A DNA stretch of 35,509 nt from Eubacteriales bacterium (lineage in GTDB: Bacteria > Bacillota > Clostridia > Oscillospirales > CAG-272). The notes under the pieces were generated by a model that saw nothing but the letters and a program-made list of their open reading frames with translations, was not told where the DNA came from and made no database searches. Positions 16,285 to 25,158 of the stretch are shown here, piece by piece. The DNA lies in NCBI GenBank assembly GCA_018383975.1, contig JAHAZT010000039.1, forward strand, positions 1 to 35,509, in the 5' to 3' direction. Within the stretch, counting starts at the first letter, position 1; each line of letters begins with the position of its first letter. Made by a program: the position numbers and the translations under genes.

Positions 16285-17909
16285 AGCCTGTCCTCATTTT
16301 TTATTTTTTCGGATTTTTCAAGTGCCGCGCCGACAAATCCGAGGAAAAGCGGATGCGGCTTGTTCGGTCTGCTCTTGAACTCCGGATGATACTGAACACC
16401 GACATAAAACGGTCTTTCCGTTATTTCAACGGTCTCAACAAGTCTTCCGTCCGGCGAGGTGCCGCTTATGTTGAGTCCTGCCGCCTGCATTTCATCGCGA
16501 TAGTCATTGTTGAATTCATAGCGATGACGGTGTCTTTCGGCAATCTCATCCTTACCGTAAAGGCGTTTCATCGTCGTGCCGTCCTTTATCTTGCACGGAT
16601 AACTGCCTAGGCGGAGCGTGCCGCCTTTATCGATCTCGTCACTCTGACCGGACATAAAATCAATGACCTTATGAGCGGAATCGGGATCGAATTCGCCGGA
16701 GTTCGCATCCTTATAGCCGAGGACGTCCCTTGCATATTCTATGACGGCAATCTGCATTCCGAGACATATCCCGAAATACGGAATGTTGTTTTCTCTTGCG
16801 TATTTCGCCGCGGCAATTTTGCCTTCAATGCCCCTGTTGCCGAAGCCTCCGGGAACAAGTATGCCCGAAACATCAGAGAATATTTCCGCAGCGTTTTCGT
16901 CCGTTACGGTTTCCGAGTCTATCCATTTTATTTTAACGTGTGTACCGAGCTCATAACCAGCGTGGCGCAGAGCCTCGGCAACGGAGAGATAAGCGTCGTG
17001 AAGCTGAACGTATTTGCCGACAAGCGCAATGCTGACCGTCTTTTTTCTGTTTTCAATTCTGTCAACAAGTGCTCTCCATTCGGAAAGATCCGGCTCCGGA
17101 GCGTCGATATGGAGCTCGCGGCAGACTATATCCGAAAAATGAGATTTTTCAAGCATAAGCGGTGCTTCATAAAGCACCGGTAGCGTCATATTTTCTATGA
17201 CACAATCGGGCTTTACGTTGCAGAAGTTTGCAATCTTGCGGAATATGCTCTCGTCCTCTATCGGCTCGTCGCAACGGAGAATAAGTATATCCGGATTTAT
17301 CCCGGAGCCCTGCAATTCCTTTACGGAGTGCTGCGTCGGCTTTGACTTATGCTCGCCGGACGCTTTAAGATAAGGCACAAGCGTTACGTGTATGTAAAGC
17401 GAGTTTTCCTCGCCGACTTCGTGTCCGACCTGACGTATCGCCTCTATATAGGGCTGGCTTTCAATATCTCCCGTCGTGCCGCCGATTTCGGTTATGACGA
17501 CGTCCGCCGCCGTCTTTTTGCCGACCGAATATATAAAACTCTTGATTTCGTCTGTAATGTGCGGAATTATCTGAACGGTATTTCCGAGGTATTCTCCCCT
17601 GCGCTCCTTTGAGAGCACATTTGAAAACACCCTGCCTGTTGTAAGATTTGAATATTTGTTCAGATCCTCGTCTATGAATCTTTCGTAATGACCGAGGTCG
17701 AGGTCGGTTTCCGCGCCGTCCTCGGTTACGTAAACCTCGCCGTGCTGATACGGACTCATTGTGCCGGGGTCGACGTTTATATAAGGGTCGAGCTTCTGTG
17801 CCGCAACCTTGAGTCCTCTTGATTTCAGGAGTCTGCCGAGCGATGCCGCAGTTATTCCTTTCCCGAGACCGGAAACAACTCCTCCCGTTACGAATATATA
17901 TTTTGTCAT
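16281..17909 (-). CDS. pyrG: CTP synthase
   Basis: A 542-residue enzyme that aminates UTP to CTP with glutamine and ATP. The N-terminal synthetase domain opens [23 protein letters not shown] with the P-loop. The C-terminal glutamine amidotransferase domain has the nucleophile motif YFGICLGMQ and the HPEF His/Glu motif near the end. The ATG at 17909 fits the family; the purine-rich AAAGGGG lies about 13 nt upstream, a long spacing. It is the first gene of pyrG-purB-purA-lipoprotein. The start of the transcript does not begin with the GGG run used for reiterative attenuation of Bacillus pyrG. Confidence 0.94.
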   Translation of the reverse strand: MTKYIFVTGGVVSGLGKGITAASLGRLLKSRGLKVAAQKLDPYINVDPGTMSPYQHGEVYVTEDGAETDLDLGHYERFIDEDLNKYSNLTTGRVFSNVLSKERRGEYLGNTVQIIPHITDEIKSFIYSVGKKTAADVVITEIGGTTGDIESQPYIEAIRQVGHEVGEENSLYIHVTLVPYLKASGEHKSKPTQHSVKELQGSGINPDILILRCDEPIEDESIFRKIANFCNVKPDCVIENMTLPVLYEAPLMLEKSHFSDIVCRELHIDAPEPDLSEWRALVDRIENRKKTVSIALVGKYVQLHDAYLSVAEALRHAGYELGTHVKIKWIDSETVTDENAAEIFSDVSGILVPGGFGNRGIEGKIAAAKYARENNIPYFGICLGMQIAVIEYARDVLGYKDANSGEFDPDSAHKVIDFMSGQSDEIDKGGTLRLGSYPCKIKDGTTMKRLYGKDEIAERHRHRYEFNNDYRDEMQAAGLNISGTSPDGRLVETVEITERPFYVGVQYHPEFKSRPNKPHPLFLGFVGAALEKSEKIKNEDRL

Positions 17910-17954
17910 ATTAAAGCCATCGCCCCTTTCCTGTAAAAATCGGTTTGTTTTTCG

Positions 17955-17982
17955 CTGATATCTTATTTTTTGTTGATATCAG
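17955..17982 (-). promoter_or_regulatory. Inverted repeat in the pyrG leader
   Basis: CTGATATC and GATATCAG flank a 12-nt AT-rich loop, just after the predicted transcription start. No T run follows, so it is not a terminator. It could be an operator or an mRNA 5' stabilising stem. Confidence 0.4.
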
Positions 17983-17992
17983 AACAAAATTC

Positions 17993-18021
17993 AGTATATC
18001 ACAACAATCCGCCATTTGCAA
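17993..18021 (-). promoter_or_regulatory. Promoter of the pyrG operon
   Basis: TTGCAA (18016-18021) and TATACT (17993-17998) on the minus strand are spaced by 17 bp, placing the start near 17986 and giving a leader of about 77 nt. The 18022-18160 stretch upstream shows no gene. Confidence 0.6.
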
Positions 18022-18160
18022 TATAATTATATCTAAAAAATATAATATTTTGAGATTGGCGGCGTGTATGATCAAAAGACGGGCGGCACATTCTGCGGCT
18101 TTGAAACGGCGCATCGAAGGAAAGATGGGACACTTGCTTTTCAGGCACATTCCGGCACAT

Positions 18161-18195
18161 AAAAAGCGCCCGAATCCGAAATCGGGCGGTTTTTA
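18161..18195 (-). terminator. Terminator of the LysR gene
   Basis: CGCCCGA (18167-18173) pairs with TCGGGCG (18182-18188) with an 8-nt loop and flanking A5/T5 runs. It starts right at the stop codon of the LysR gene and gives a U tract on the minus strand. It isolates the regulator from pyrG. Confidence 0.8.
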
Positions 18196-19068
18196 TTGTC
18201 CGTTTTCACTTGCGAGCTTCCAGAAAAGAGCGGAAGGCTCCGGAAGCGACTTTTTGCTCTGACAGACGAGCGCAATCTCCGATGAAAGCGCTTTTTCGTG
18301 CAGTTTCAGTATTTTTATGTTTTCTTCACAGCTTTCGGGAAGCGCGGACGTATGCAGAAGTCCGACGCCTATTCCGCGCAGAGCCAGAGAAAGCGTCATT
18401 TCGGCGTCATCGTTGACGCAGCATATCTTCGGCGTAAGTCCCGAAGTTTCAAACACAGAGCCTATTATCTTCTGCCATCTCCGATACACTATGAGCGGAC
18501 ACTCGGCAAGCTCCGAAAGCGTTATCTCCCCGTTTTCGTTGCCGCGAAAGAATTTTTTATCGCCTATCGCGGAAATTTCCTCACGACGTATGTATTCTGT
18601 TTCAAAATCACCCGCGGGAAAAGGCGTGCGTATCACCGCCATATCTATCTCCCTGTTGCGGAGCTGTTCGAGAAGCTGATAGGTGTTTGCGCTGTGAATT
18701 GATATTTTAACGCACGGGTGTTTATCGTGGTAAGCCTTTATCCAATCGGTAAACAGCGTTCCTCTCACGGATGATATCGCTCCTATCCGCAGTTCGCCGG
18801 CATTGCCGCTCTGATAGTCGCCCATTTCGCTTTTTACGCTGTCGCACATACCTATTATTTCGAGTGCGCGAATGTAAAAATGCTGTCCGGCATCGGTAAG
18901 GGAGAGCGTTCTTCCCTCGCGACGGAACAATTTGCAGCCGAGCTCGTCCTCAAGCATATGAAGCTGCATCGTCAGCGGCGGCTGGGTCATATGCAGTTTT
19001 TCAGCGGCAGAGGTGACGGTTTTCTCCTCAACGGTGGTGACAAAATAAACAAGCTGACGAATATCCAT
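18193..19068 (-). CDS. LysR-family transcriptional regulator
   Basis: A 291-residue regulator of normal LysR length. Residues 1-60 (MDIRQLVYFVTTVEEKTVTSAAEKLHMTQPPLTMQL...) form the winged helix-turn-helix, and residues about 90-290 the periplasmic-binding-like effector domain (GELRIGAISSVRGTLF). ATG at 19068 is chosen because GGAG lies 6-7 nt upstream; an upstream TTG at 19080 is less likely. It is divergent from a two-gene ABC exporter with which it shares overlapping promoters, so it probably controls itself and the exporter. The inducer is unknown. Confidence 0.9.
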   Translation of the reverse strand: MDIRQLVYFVTTVEEKTVTSAAEKLHMTQPPLTMQLHMLEDELGCKLFRREGRTLSLTDAGQHFYIRALEIIGMCDSVKSEMGDYQSGNAGELRIGAISSVRGTLFTDWIKAYHDKHPCVKISIHSANTYQLLEQLRNREIDMAVIRTPFPAGDFETEYIRREEISAIGDKKFFRGNENGEITLSELAECPLIVYRRWQKIIGSVFETSGLTPKICCVNDDAEMTLSLALRGIGVGLLHTSALPESCEENIKILKLHEKALSSEIALVCQSKKSLPEPSALFWKLASENGQ

Positions 19069-19099
19069 GAAAATCTCCAATCTATATATTATATATATA

Positions 19100-19127
19100 A
19101 TTATAGCGCAAAATATATATTTGTCAA
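19100..19127 (-). promoter_or_regulatory. Promoter of the LysR gene
   Basis: Consensus TTGACA (19122-19127) and TATAAT (19100-19105) on the minus strand are spaced by 16 bp. The -35 hexamer overlaps the exporter -35 on the other strand by five bases. Confidence 0.75.
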
Positions 19128-19148
19128 TAGGAATTTATGTGTTATAAT
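19121..19148 (+). promoter_or_regulatory. Promoter of the ABC exporter operon
   Basis: TTGTCA (19121-19126) and TATAAT (19143-19148) are spaced by 16 bp, with transcription expected near 19155. RNA polymerase cannot occupy this and the divergent LysR promoter at once because their -35 hexamers coincide. Confidence 0.75.
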
Positions 19149-19181
19149 ATGCTTTGAGAAACAAGGAAACGGAGAACAAAA

Positions 19182-20906
19182 ATGCATCATCTTATCCCGT
19201 ATATCAAGAAGTATCGGCTTGAAACCGTTTGTGCGCCGCTTTTCAAAATGCTTGAAGCGTGCTTTGACCTCGCCGTGCCGATAGTTGTTGCAAAAATCAT
19301 AAAGCAAGGAATACAGCGCGGAGACACTCATTATATCATAACCCGCTTTGCGTTACTTATCGCCATGGCAATACTCGGACTTGCGTGCACGGTATTTGCC
19401 CAGTATTTTGCCGCAAAGGCGTCGGTCGGAACAGCAACCGGACTGCGCCGTCAGCTTCTTGAAAAAGTGCAGAGCCTAAGCTTTACGGAGCTGGACAAAA
19501 TCGGCACGTCCACCCTTATAACAAGAATGACAAGCGACATAAATCAGGTGCAAAACGGTGCAAATATGTTTCTGCGTCTGTTTTTGAGAAGTCCGTTTAT
19601 CGTGTTCGGAGCAATGATTATGGCTTTCACGATAAACCCGCAGATAGCCTTGATTTTTGTCGTTGCGATAATCGTGATGTTCGTTATAGTTTTCGGAATA
19701 ATGTTTATCACCGCGCCGATGTATAAAAGCGTGCAGAAAAATCTTGACGATGTCACCGGCGCAACGCGTGAGAACCTCGGCGGGGTGCGCGTCATACGCG
19801 CCTTCGGAAGAGAGGAAATACAGAACGAAAAGTTTACGAAAATAAATTCTTCCCTTGCAAACGCGCAGATAAAGGTCGGCAAAGTCGCTGCGCTCATGAA
19901 TCCTTTGACATATGTTGCAGTGAATACGGTGATAATACTGATTCTCTGGATAGGGGCAAAAAAAGTTGACGGCGGAATTCTGCTCTCGGCAGATATCATC
20001 GCGCTTATAAACTATATCGGTCAGATACTTGTTGAGCTTGTTAAGCTGGCAAACCTCGTTATCCTTCTCGGAAAATCAATTTCGGGAATGGGGCGCATCG
20101 GTCAGATACTGGATACCGAAAGTTCTATGACGTTCGACGGCACCTCCGCAGGACTTGACTGCGATGAAATCATCCGTTTTGACAATGTCTCCCTTCGCTA
20201 CGCCGGCGCTGGCGCGGAATCGCTTTCCGATATATCGTTTTCCGTCCGGAAGGGCGAAACCGTCGGCATTATCGGCGGTACGGGAAGCGGAAAATCGTCG
20301 CTCGTGAGGCTCGTTCCGAGATTTTATGATGCTACCGGCGGCGAGATTTATCTCAAAGGCGTGCCGATAAAATCGCTTTCAAAAAATGCCGTTCTCTCCT
20401 CCGTTGCAATAGTTGACCAGAAGCCGCGCTTGTTTTCCGGTACGATACGCTCAAATATGCTGTGGGGCAAAAGCGACGCAAGCGATGAAGAAATCTGGCG
20501 TGCGCTCGAAACGGCTCAGGCGGCGGAATTTGTCCGCGCAAAGCCCGACGGACTTGATGAAAAAGTCACGCAGGGCGGCTCAAACCTTTCCGGCGGTCAG
20601 AAGCAACGACTTACAATCGCAAGAGCTTTGCTTGCGGGAACGGATATTCTCATTCTTGACGACAGTACCTCCGCACTCGACTACGCAACCGACGCGGCGC
20701 TCCGCAAGGCAATAAAAGCCCTGCCCGAAAATATAACCGTGATGATAGTCAGTCAGCGTGCCGGATCAATCGCATATGCGGATAAAATTCTCGTTCTCGA
20801 CGACGGAAAGCTCGTCGGAAACGGAAAACACGAGAAACTCCTCGACTCGTGCTCCGTATATAAAGAAATTTATGAAAGTCAGTTCGGAACGGAGGAAAGC
20901 AAATGA
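19182..20906 (+). CDS. ABC exporter half-transporter, degenerate-site subunit
   Basis: A 574-residue half-transporter: six-helix membrane domain (about 1-310) fused to an ATPase domain (about 325-574). Walker A is GGTGSGKSS near residue 364, the signature NLSGGQKQRL near 468, and Walker B ILILDDSTSALD near 490. The catalytic glutamate is replaced by Asp (DD instead of DE), as in the non-canonical half of heterodimeric exporters such as the TM287/288 or LmrCD type. CGGAG precedes the ATG. It overlaps the partner gene by ATGA. Likely substrates are drugs, lipids or peptides; none can be assigned. Confidence 0.9.
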   Translation: MHHLIPYIKKYRLETVCAPLFKMLEACFDLAVPIVVAKIIKQGIQRGDTHYIITRFALLIAMAILGLACTVFAQYFAAKASVGTATGLRRQLLEKVQSLSFTELDKIGTSTLITRMTSDINQVQNGANMFLRLFLRSPFIVFGAMIMAFTINPQIALIFVVAIIVMFVIVFGIMFITAPMYKSVQKNLDDVTGATRENLGGVRVIRAFGREEIQNEKFTKINSSLANAQIKVGKVAALMNPLTYVAVNTVIILILWIGAKKVDGGILLSADIIALINYIGQILVELVKLANLVILLGKSISGMGRIGQILDTESSMTFDGTSAGLDCDEIIRFDNVSLRYAGAGAESLSDISFSVRKGETVGIIGGTGSGKSSLVRLVPRFYDATGGEIYLKGVPIKSLSKNAVLSSVAIVDQKPRLFSGTIRSNMLWGKSDASDEEIWRALETAQAAEFVRAKPDGLDEKVTQGGSNLSGGQKQRLTIARALLAGTDILILDDSTSALDYATDAALRKAIKALPENITVMIVSQRAGSIAYADKILVLDDGKLVGNGKHEKLLDSCSVYKEIYESQFGTEESK

Positions 20907-22669
20907 AAAAGAAACCCGTAAAGCGTGTGCTCGCGCTTATAAAACCGTATTCCCTCTCCGTTTGGGCGAGTATTTTTCTTGCTTTGGTAACAACGGCGGA
21001 GCAACTTCTTATTCCGATTTTCTGCGGCAATGCAATAGACGTTATGATTGAAAAAGGCAGAGTCGACTTTGAAACCGTTGCCAAAGCCATAGTCATGGTC
21101 GCGACAGCTGCCCTGCTCGGTGCAATCGCCCAGAGGCTTCTTGCAACCTGCAACAACAGAATTGCTTTTTCCGTCTGTCGCGATCTGCGCGAAAGCATAA
21201 GCATAAAGCTGAGCAAACTCCCGCTTTCGTATCTCGATACGCATCCCATCGGAGACACCGTCAGCAGAATGACTGCCGACGTCGATGCCTTTTCCGACGG
21301 ACTCCTCATGGGCTTCACACAGCTTTTTACAGGCGTTATAACGATTGTTTCCACCCTCGGAATAATGCTTTATCTCAATTGGAAAATCGCGCTTGCCGTA
21401 TTTGTTCTGACTCCGCTTTCTTTCTTTGCGGCAAAGTTTATTGCGTCAAGGACAAATCGCTTTTTCAAAAAGCAGGCAGTTGCGAGAGGAGAGCAGACAG
21501 CGCTGACCAATGAGCTTGTCGAAGGTCAGAGCGTCGTAAAGGCGTTCGGTCACGAAGAGGCGAGTATGAAAGAATTTGACCGTTCAAATGAAGAATTGCG
21601 AAAAGCGGCGATGAGCGCGACCTTCTTTTCAAGCCTTACAAATCCCACAACACGATTGATAAACAATATCGTCTACGCCGTGGTCACGCTCATAAGCGCG
21701 CTTTCGGCGGTCGCCGGACACATCTCGGTCGGACAGCTCAGCGTTTTTCTCAGCTATGCGTCCCAGTATGCAAAGCCGTTCAATGAAATAAGCGGCGTTA
21801 TAACGGAATTGCAGAATGCGTTTACGTGCGTCGGCAGGGTGTTTGACCTGCTCGATGAGAAAGACGAAATTCCCGAAGCGGAAAATCCCGTGTCGCCAAA
21901 GGCAGAAGGAAAAGTTGAGCTTGAAAACGTTTCGTTTTCGTATATTCCGAGTCGTCCGCTCATAGAAAATCTTTCCCTTTCCGTCGCTTCCGGACAGCGG
22001 ATTGCGATAGTCGGTCCGACGGGCTGCGGGAAAACAACGCTTATAAACCTGCTTATGCGCTTTTATGACGTCCGCGAAGGCAGCATAAAGGTCGACGGGG
22101 CTGATATCCGCAATATGAGACGGAAAGACCTGCGCACAAGGTACGGAATGGTGCTTCAGGACACTTGGCTTTCGTCCGGCACGGTGCGCGAAAACATCGC
22201 CTTCGGAAAGCCCGACGCAACGGACGAAGAGATCGAAGCTGCGGCAAAAGCGGCACACGCTCATTCGTTCATCCGTCGACTGCCGGACGGGTATAATACC
22301 GTTATAAAAGAAAACGGAAGCAATCTTTCCGCAGGTCAAAGACAGCTTCTCTGTATAGCAAGAGCAATGCTTTCGTTGCCGCAAATGCTCATTCTCGACG
22401 AGGCGACATCATCAATCGACACACGCACGGAGTTGAAAATACAGTCTGCCTTTTCGCAGATGATGGCAGGAAGAACGTCGTTTGTCGTCGCACACAGACT
22501 TTCGACAATAAAGGAAGCGGATGTTATCCTCGTTATGAAGGACGGGCACGTCATCGAGCGCGGAAATCACGCTTCCCTGCTTAAAGAAAACGGATTTTAC
22601 GCAAAGCTTTATTACAGTCAGTTTGTCGGTACCCAAAACGGTATTGAACAGATAGGACAATCTGTCTGA
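20903..22669 (+). CDS. ABC exporter half-transporter, canonical-site subunit
   Basis: A 588-residue half-transporter with the same order of domains. Walker A is VGPTGCGKTT near residue 370, the signature NLSAGQRQLL near 473, and Walker B MLILDEATSSID near 495 with the intact catalytic Glu, followed by the H-loop in VVAHRLSTI. Together with the upstream subunit it forms a heterodimer with one active and one degenerate ATP site. ACGGAGG precedes the ATG, which overlaps the upstream stop. A terminator follows. Confidence 0.91.
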   Translation: MKKKPVKRVLALIKPYSLSVWASIFLALVTTAEQLLIPIFCGNAIDVMIEKGRVDFETVAKAIVMVATAALLGAIAQRLLATCNNRIAFSVCRDLRESISIKLSKLPLSYLDTHPIGDTVSRMTADVDAFSDGLLMGFTQLFTGVITIVSTLGIMLYLNWKIALAVFVLTPLSFFAAKFIASRTNRFFKKQAVARGEQTALTNELVEGQSVVKAFGHEEASMKEFDRSNEELRKAAMSATFFSSLTNPTTRLINNIVYAVVTLISALSAVAGHISVGQLSVFLSYASQYAKPFNEISGVITELQNAFTCVGRVFDLLDEKDEIPEAENPVSPKAEGKVELENVSFSYIPSRPLIENLSLSVASGQRIAIVGPTGCGKTTLINLLMRFYDVREGSIKVDGADIRNMRRKDLRTRYGMVLQDTWLSSGTVRENIAFGKPDATDEEIEAAAKAAHAHSFIRRLPDGYNTVIKENGSNLSAGQRQLLCIARAMLSLPQMLILDEATSSIDTRTELKIQSAFSQMMAGRTSFVVAHRLSTIKEADVILVMKDGHVIERGNHASLLKENGFYAKLYYSQFVGTQNGIEQIGQSV

Positions 22670-22695
22670 AACAACTATTTTGCGAACACGAAAAG

Positions 22696-22724
22696 CGGGA
22701 GCCGCATTTGCGACTCCCGTTTTT
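22696..22724 (+). terminator. Terminator of the ABC exporter operon
   Basis: CGGGAG (22696-22701) pairs with CTCCCG (22714-22719), continued inward by CGC/GCG around an ATTT loop, and is followed by TTTTT. AAAA on the left side may let it act on the minus strand too. Confidence 0.85.
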
Positions 22725-22743
22725 ATGTCATTCCGACAAATGT

Positions 22744-22965
22744 TTATTTGGCTTTTACGGAGTCCGTGCGATAAATGAATTTAACGCTGCCGTCTGCGCC
22801 GACAATGCGTTGAAAAGAGGGTAACTTTCCGCTTTCATCAGACAGGCGCAAACTTTATAAAATGCGGGAAAGCATATAAAATTCCACGCAGATTTCAGAT
22901 CTCTCAGGCGAGAAAAGCAGACATAGATTATATTGTCCGCAAAAGGTGTATTGACCAATAAAAAC
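22744..22965 (-). pseudogene. 3' remnant of an unidentified gene
   Basis: The minus-strand frame from 22854 to the TAA at 22744 gives 36 residues that read like a natural C-terminus (SDESGKLPSFQRIVGADG then SVKFIYRTDSVKAK), with codon use like the neighbours. The stop is 20 nt before the terminator at 22696-22724, a normal gene-end distance. Upstream the same frame is broken by TAA at 22855-22857, then stays open to 22965. The family is not recognised. This is probably the tail of a gene whose 5' part was lost. The overlapping 67-codon frame (22755-22958) looks less protein-like. Confidence 0.45.
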
Positions 22966-22987
22966 GCATCCTCGGATGCATTTTTTT
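22966..22987. terminator. Short hairpin terminator upstream of the M48 gene
   Basis: GCATC-CTCG-GATGC is followed by ATTTTTTT on the plus strand and preceded by AAAA on the left. No intact plus-strand gene lies just upstream, so it may end read-through or belong to a lost gene or small RNA. Confidence 0.6.
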
Positions 22988-22995
22988 GCTATGTC

Positions 22996-23024
22996 TTGCA
23001 ATGCTTTTCTGTGTATGCTATAAT
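22996..23024 (+). promoter_or_regulatory. Extended -10 promoter of the M48 peptidase gene
   Basis: TTGCAA (22996-23001) and TATAAT (23019-23024) are spaced by 17 bp, and TG at 23016-23017 makes an extended -10. The start near 23031 excludes the upstream ATG at 22986 and supports ATG at 23052. Confidence 0.8.
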
Positions 23025-23051
23025 CTTTATATCAAGCGAAAGGACGCGCAT

Positions 23052-25124
23052 ATGATGAAAAATCAAAAGAAACGGAGCGAAAAAGCACCAATCCAAAAAT
23101 TCAACCTGATAACAGGGGCCTCGGAGTTCCTGCTTTCCGTTCTGTGTACCGTCGGATTCTCCGCGCTCGGGGCGTATTTGCAAAAAGACATTCCGGGCAA
23201 TATCTTATGGATCTTCACGACAATTTCTTATGCTCTGCCGATAGGGCTTTTCGCTTTTGCGGTGATTCTCTCAATACTGAAACTAAATGCGTACAGAAAA
23301 AAGTTTAAATTTGAAAGCGTTGCAAAAGCAACCGATTTCTTATTATCACACCGCCGGCGCGCAGAGCAAACGGCAAATGAAAAGCTGAAAATACTGATGA
23401 AGCTACGCCGCCGCCCCGATACAATCGCCATTCTGTGTGCGGCCGCGGGCATTGTCACGGCGGTCTCAATCGGCGTCAGCTCTGAATCCGGCAATGCGTT
23501 TTTCGCACTTGTGCTTTTCCTGTGCTCATTTTCAAGGCTACGAATAGCTCCCCCGAAAGCCGTTTTCACAAACGGGATGTATGTCGCAACCATAACGGAA
23601 TATCCCCGCTTGCATTCGCTTGCGCAAAAGGCTCTCGATACGCTCGGATGCAAAAATAAGCTTGTAATAATGCTGAACACGGACTTTGGAGCGTCGGTTC
23701 TTGCGCGGTCAAAAACGCTGTTTCTCTGCATCGGAGCGGAGCTTATCGAAATGTCGTATGAGGGAGAGCTTTATGCGATATTCCTTCACGAATTCGGGCA
23801 TATAGCCGCAGACGGCAGAGTGGCGCTGAAAGTCTCCGGATATTCAAGATGGCTCGAAACAGAAAAATGTCATCATTTTCTTTCGTTTCTGGCGGACCTT
23901 CCCTTTGTACACCTTGATATGGTGTTTGAAAATGAATACAGACTATATCATTATGCCGCATCCGTTATAAGCGAGGAAACTGCCGATAAAGCGATGGCAA
24001 CCTACGGCAATGTGCGCGACGCAGCCTCCGTGCTCACAAAACTCTCTTACAAGAACCTTTATGACTACGAAAGATACTATGACGACTCTTCACTTTTCGA
24101 ATCCGAACAGCTGTCAGAGACCTTGATTTCGGACAATGCCGACAAATTCGAAAAAGCGATAGAAGCACGCTCGGAATTCTGGAATAAGTTGCTTGAAAAC
24201 GAAATTATATCGAACAACGCAACCCATCCGACCCTAAGAATGCGTCTTTCTTCAATAGGCGCGGAGCGACCCTTTGCCCTGCCCGTCCCGCAGGACGACT
24301 CCTTCTCCGCCGAGCGCAAAAAGGCGATTGATGCCGCAAACGCCCTTATTTACAGTCATCTCTCCGGAATATATCAAGAGAAAAGAGACATTCATCTCGG
24401 TCTGAAAGCTGAAACGGACGCTTGGGAAGCCTCCGGCGAGCCGATTTCGGCAGAAACCTTCGTAGATATCGTCGATAAATATATGTATTGCGGGCAAACC
24501 GAAAAAGCCGTTTCCGTATGCGAAAGGGTTATAAACGAGCTTCCCGAACCCGCAACCGCCTATGCGTATTTCATAAAAGGAGTATGTATGCTTCATCGCT
24601 TCGACAGCGGCGGCATCGAGCTCGTTTACCGCGCGATCGCAATAAACACCAATTACATAGATACCGGACTTTCCGAGATCGGAGCGTTCTGCTGTATAAC
24701 AGGAAATTCCGATGAACTTAAAAAATATCGCAACTCCTGCACCGAAATGTATCAGGCGCAGGCAGATAAATATGATGAGACGGGAATTCTGCGCCCGGGC
24801 GATAAGCTCTCGGCAGAAGAGCTTCCGGACGGTATGCTCGATAACATCCTCTCTTATATAAAATCCATAGACGAAGGTCTTATAGAAAAAGTCTATCTCG
24901 TGAAGAAAATCATAACCGACGACTTTTCAACGAGCGTCGTTATCATCAGATTTGCGCCGGAGACGGATGAAGAAAAGCGGGCAGAGATTTATAAAAAGAT
25001 ATTTGTATACCTTGACACCTCAAGCAATCATCAGTTTTCCCTCTTCGATTATGCCGGTGTCAGCTCGGTGAAGTTCGAAAAGATCGCCGGTAGTTGCGTT
25101 TTCGATATTAAAAAAGCTGAATGA
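23052..25124 (+). CDS. M48-family membrane metallopeptidase with long C-terminal domain
   Basis: A 690-residue protein. Hydrophobic segments lie at about 20-45, 50-78 and 120-160. The zinc motif HEFGH is at about residues 246-250, and a downstream Glu in SEETADK is a likely third ligand. HPTLRMRLSSI is the conserved His-Pro-Arg region of M48 peptidases. The region from about 440 on (cycling helices around VDKYMYCGQTEKAVSVCERV) is TPR-like. The active site should face the cytoplasm, as in HtpX-type enzymes that degrade membrane proteins. AAAGGA lies 7 nt before ATG 23052. It is a single-gene unit with its own promoter and terminator. Its target is unknown. Confidence 0.75.
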   Translation: MMKNQKKRSEKAPIQKFNLITGASEFLLSVLCTVGFSALGAYLQKDIPGNILWIFTTISYALPIGLFAFAVILSILKLNAYRKKFKFESVAKATDFLLSHRRRAEQTANEKLKILMKLRRRPDTIAILCAAAGIVTAVSIGVSSESGNAFFALVLFLCSFSRLRIAPPKAVFTNGMYVATITEYPRLHSLAQKALDTLGCKNKLVIMLNTDFGASVLARSKTLFLCIGAELIEMSYEGELYAIFLHEFGHIAADGRVALKVSGYSRWLETEKCHHFLSFLADLPFVHLDMVFENEYRLYHYAASVISEETADKAMATYGNVRDAASVLTKLSYKNLYDYERYYDDSSLFESEQLSETLISDNADKFEKAIEARSEFWNKLLENEIISNNATHPTLRMRLSSIGAERPFALPVPQDDSFSAERKKAIDAANALIYSHLSGIYQEKRDIHLGLKAETDAWEASGEPISAETFVDIVDKYMYCGQTEKAVSVCERVINELPEPATAYAYFIKGVCMLHRFDSGGIELVYRAIAINTNYIDTGLSEIGAFCCITGNSDELKKYRNSCTEMYQAQADKYDETGILRPGDKLSAEELPDGMLDNILSYIKSIDEGLIEKVYLVKKIITDDFSTSVVIIRFAPETDEEKRAEIYKKIFVYLDTSSNHQFSLFDYAGVSSVKFEKIAGSCVFDIKKAE

Positions 25125-25127
25125 CAT

Positions 25128-25158
25128 AAAAAGAGACTGCTCCCGCAGTCTCTTTTTT
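25128..25158. terminator. Bidirectional terminator between M48 gene and spoVA
   Basis: AAAAAGAGACTGC and GCAGTCTCTTTTTT pair around a TCCC loop, with T runs on both strands. It ends the peptidase transcript and the convergent spoVACDE transcript. Confidence 0.9.

Larger units (their letters stand above)
22670..23051. other. 382-bp gap between the exporter and the M48 peptidase gene
   Basis: It holds the exporter terminator, a minus-strand gene remnant (22744-22965), a second hairpin-T terminator (22966-22987) and the promoter of the peptidase gene. No intact gene or RNA gene was recognised. Confidence 0.6.

Noticed and set aside
17911..18150. Minus-strand 79-codon frame upstream of pyrG
   Set aside because: It covers the predicted pyrG promoter and leader, has low-complexity AT-rich content and no start signals.
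22755..22958. 67-codon minus-strand frame as a gene
   Set aside because: No ribosome binding site, unusual aromatic and Cys content, and an overlapping frame (22744-22854) reads much more like a real protein end.
22986..23051. Upstream extension of the M48 gene from the ATG at 22986
   Set aside because: It would start upstream of the -35 and -10 of a strong promoter (22996-23024); ATG 23052 follows that promoter and has AAAGGA at good spacing.
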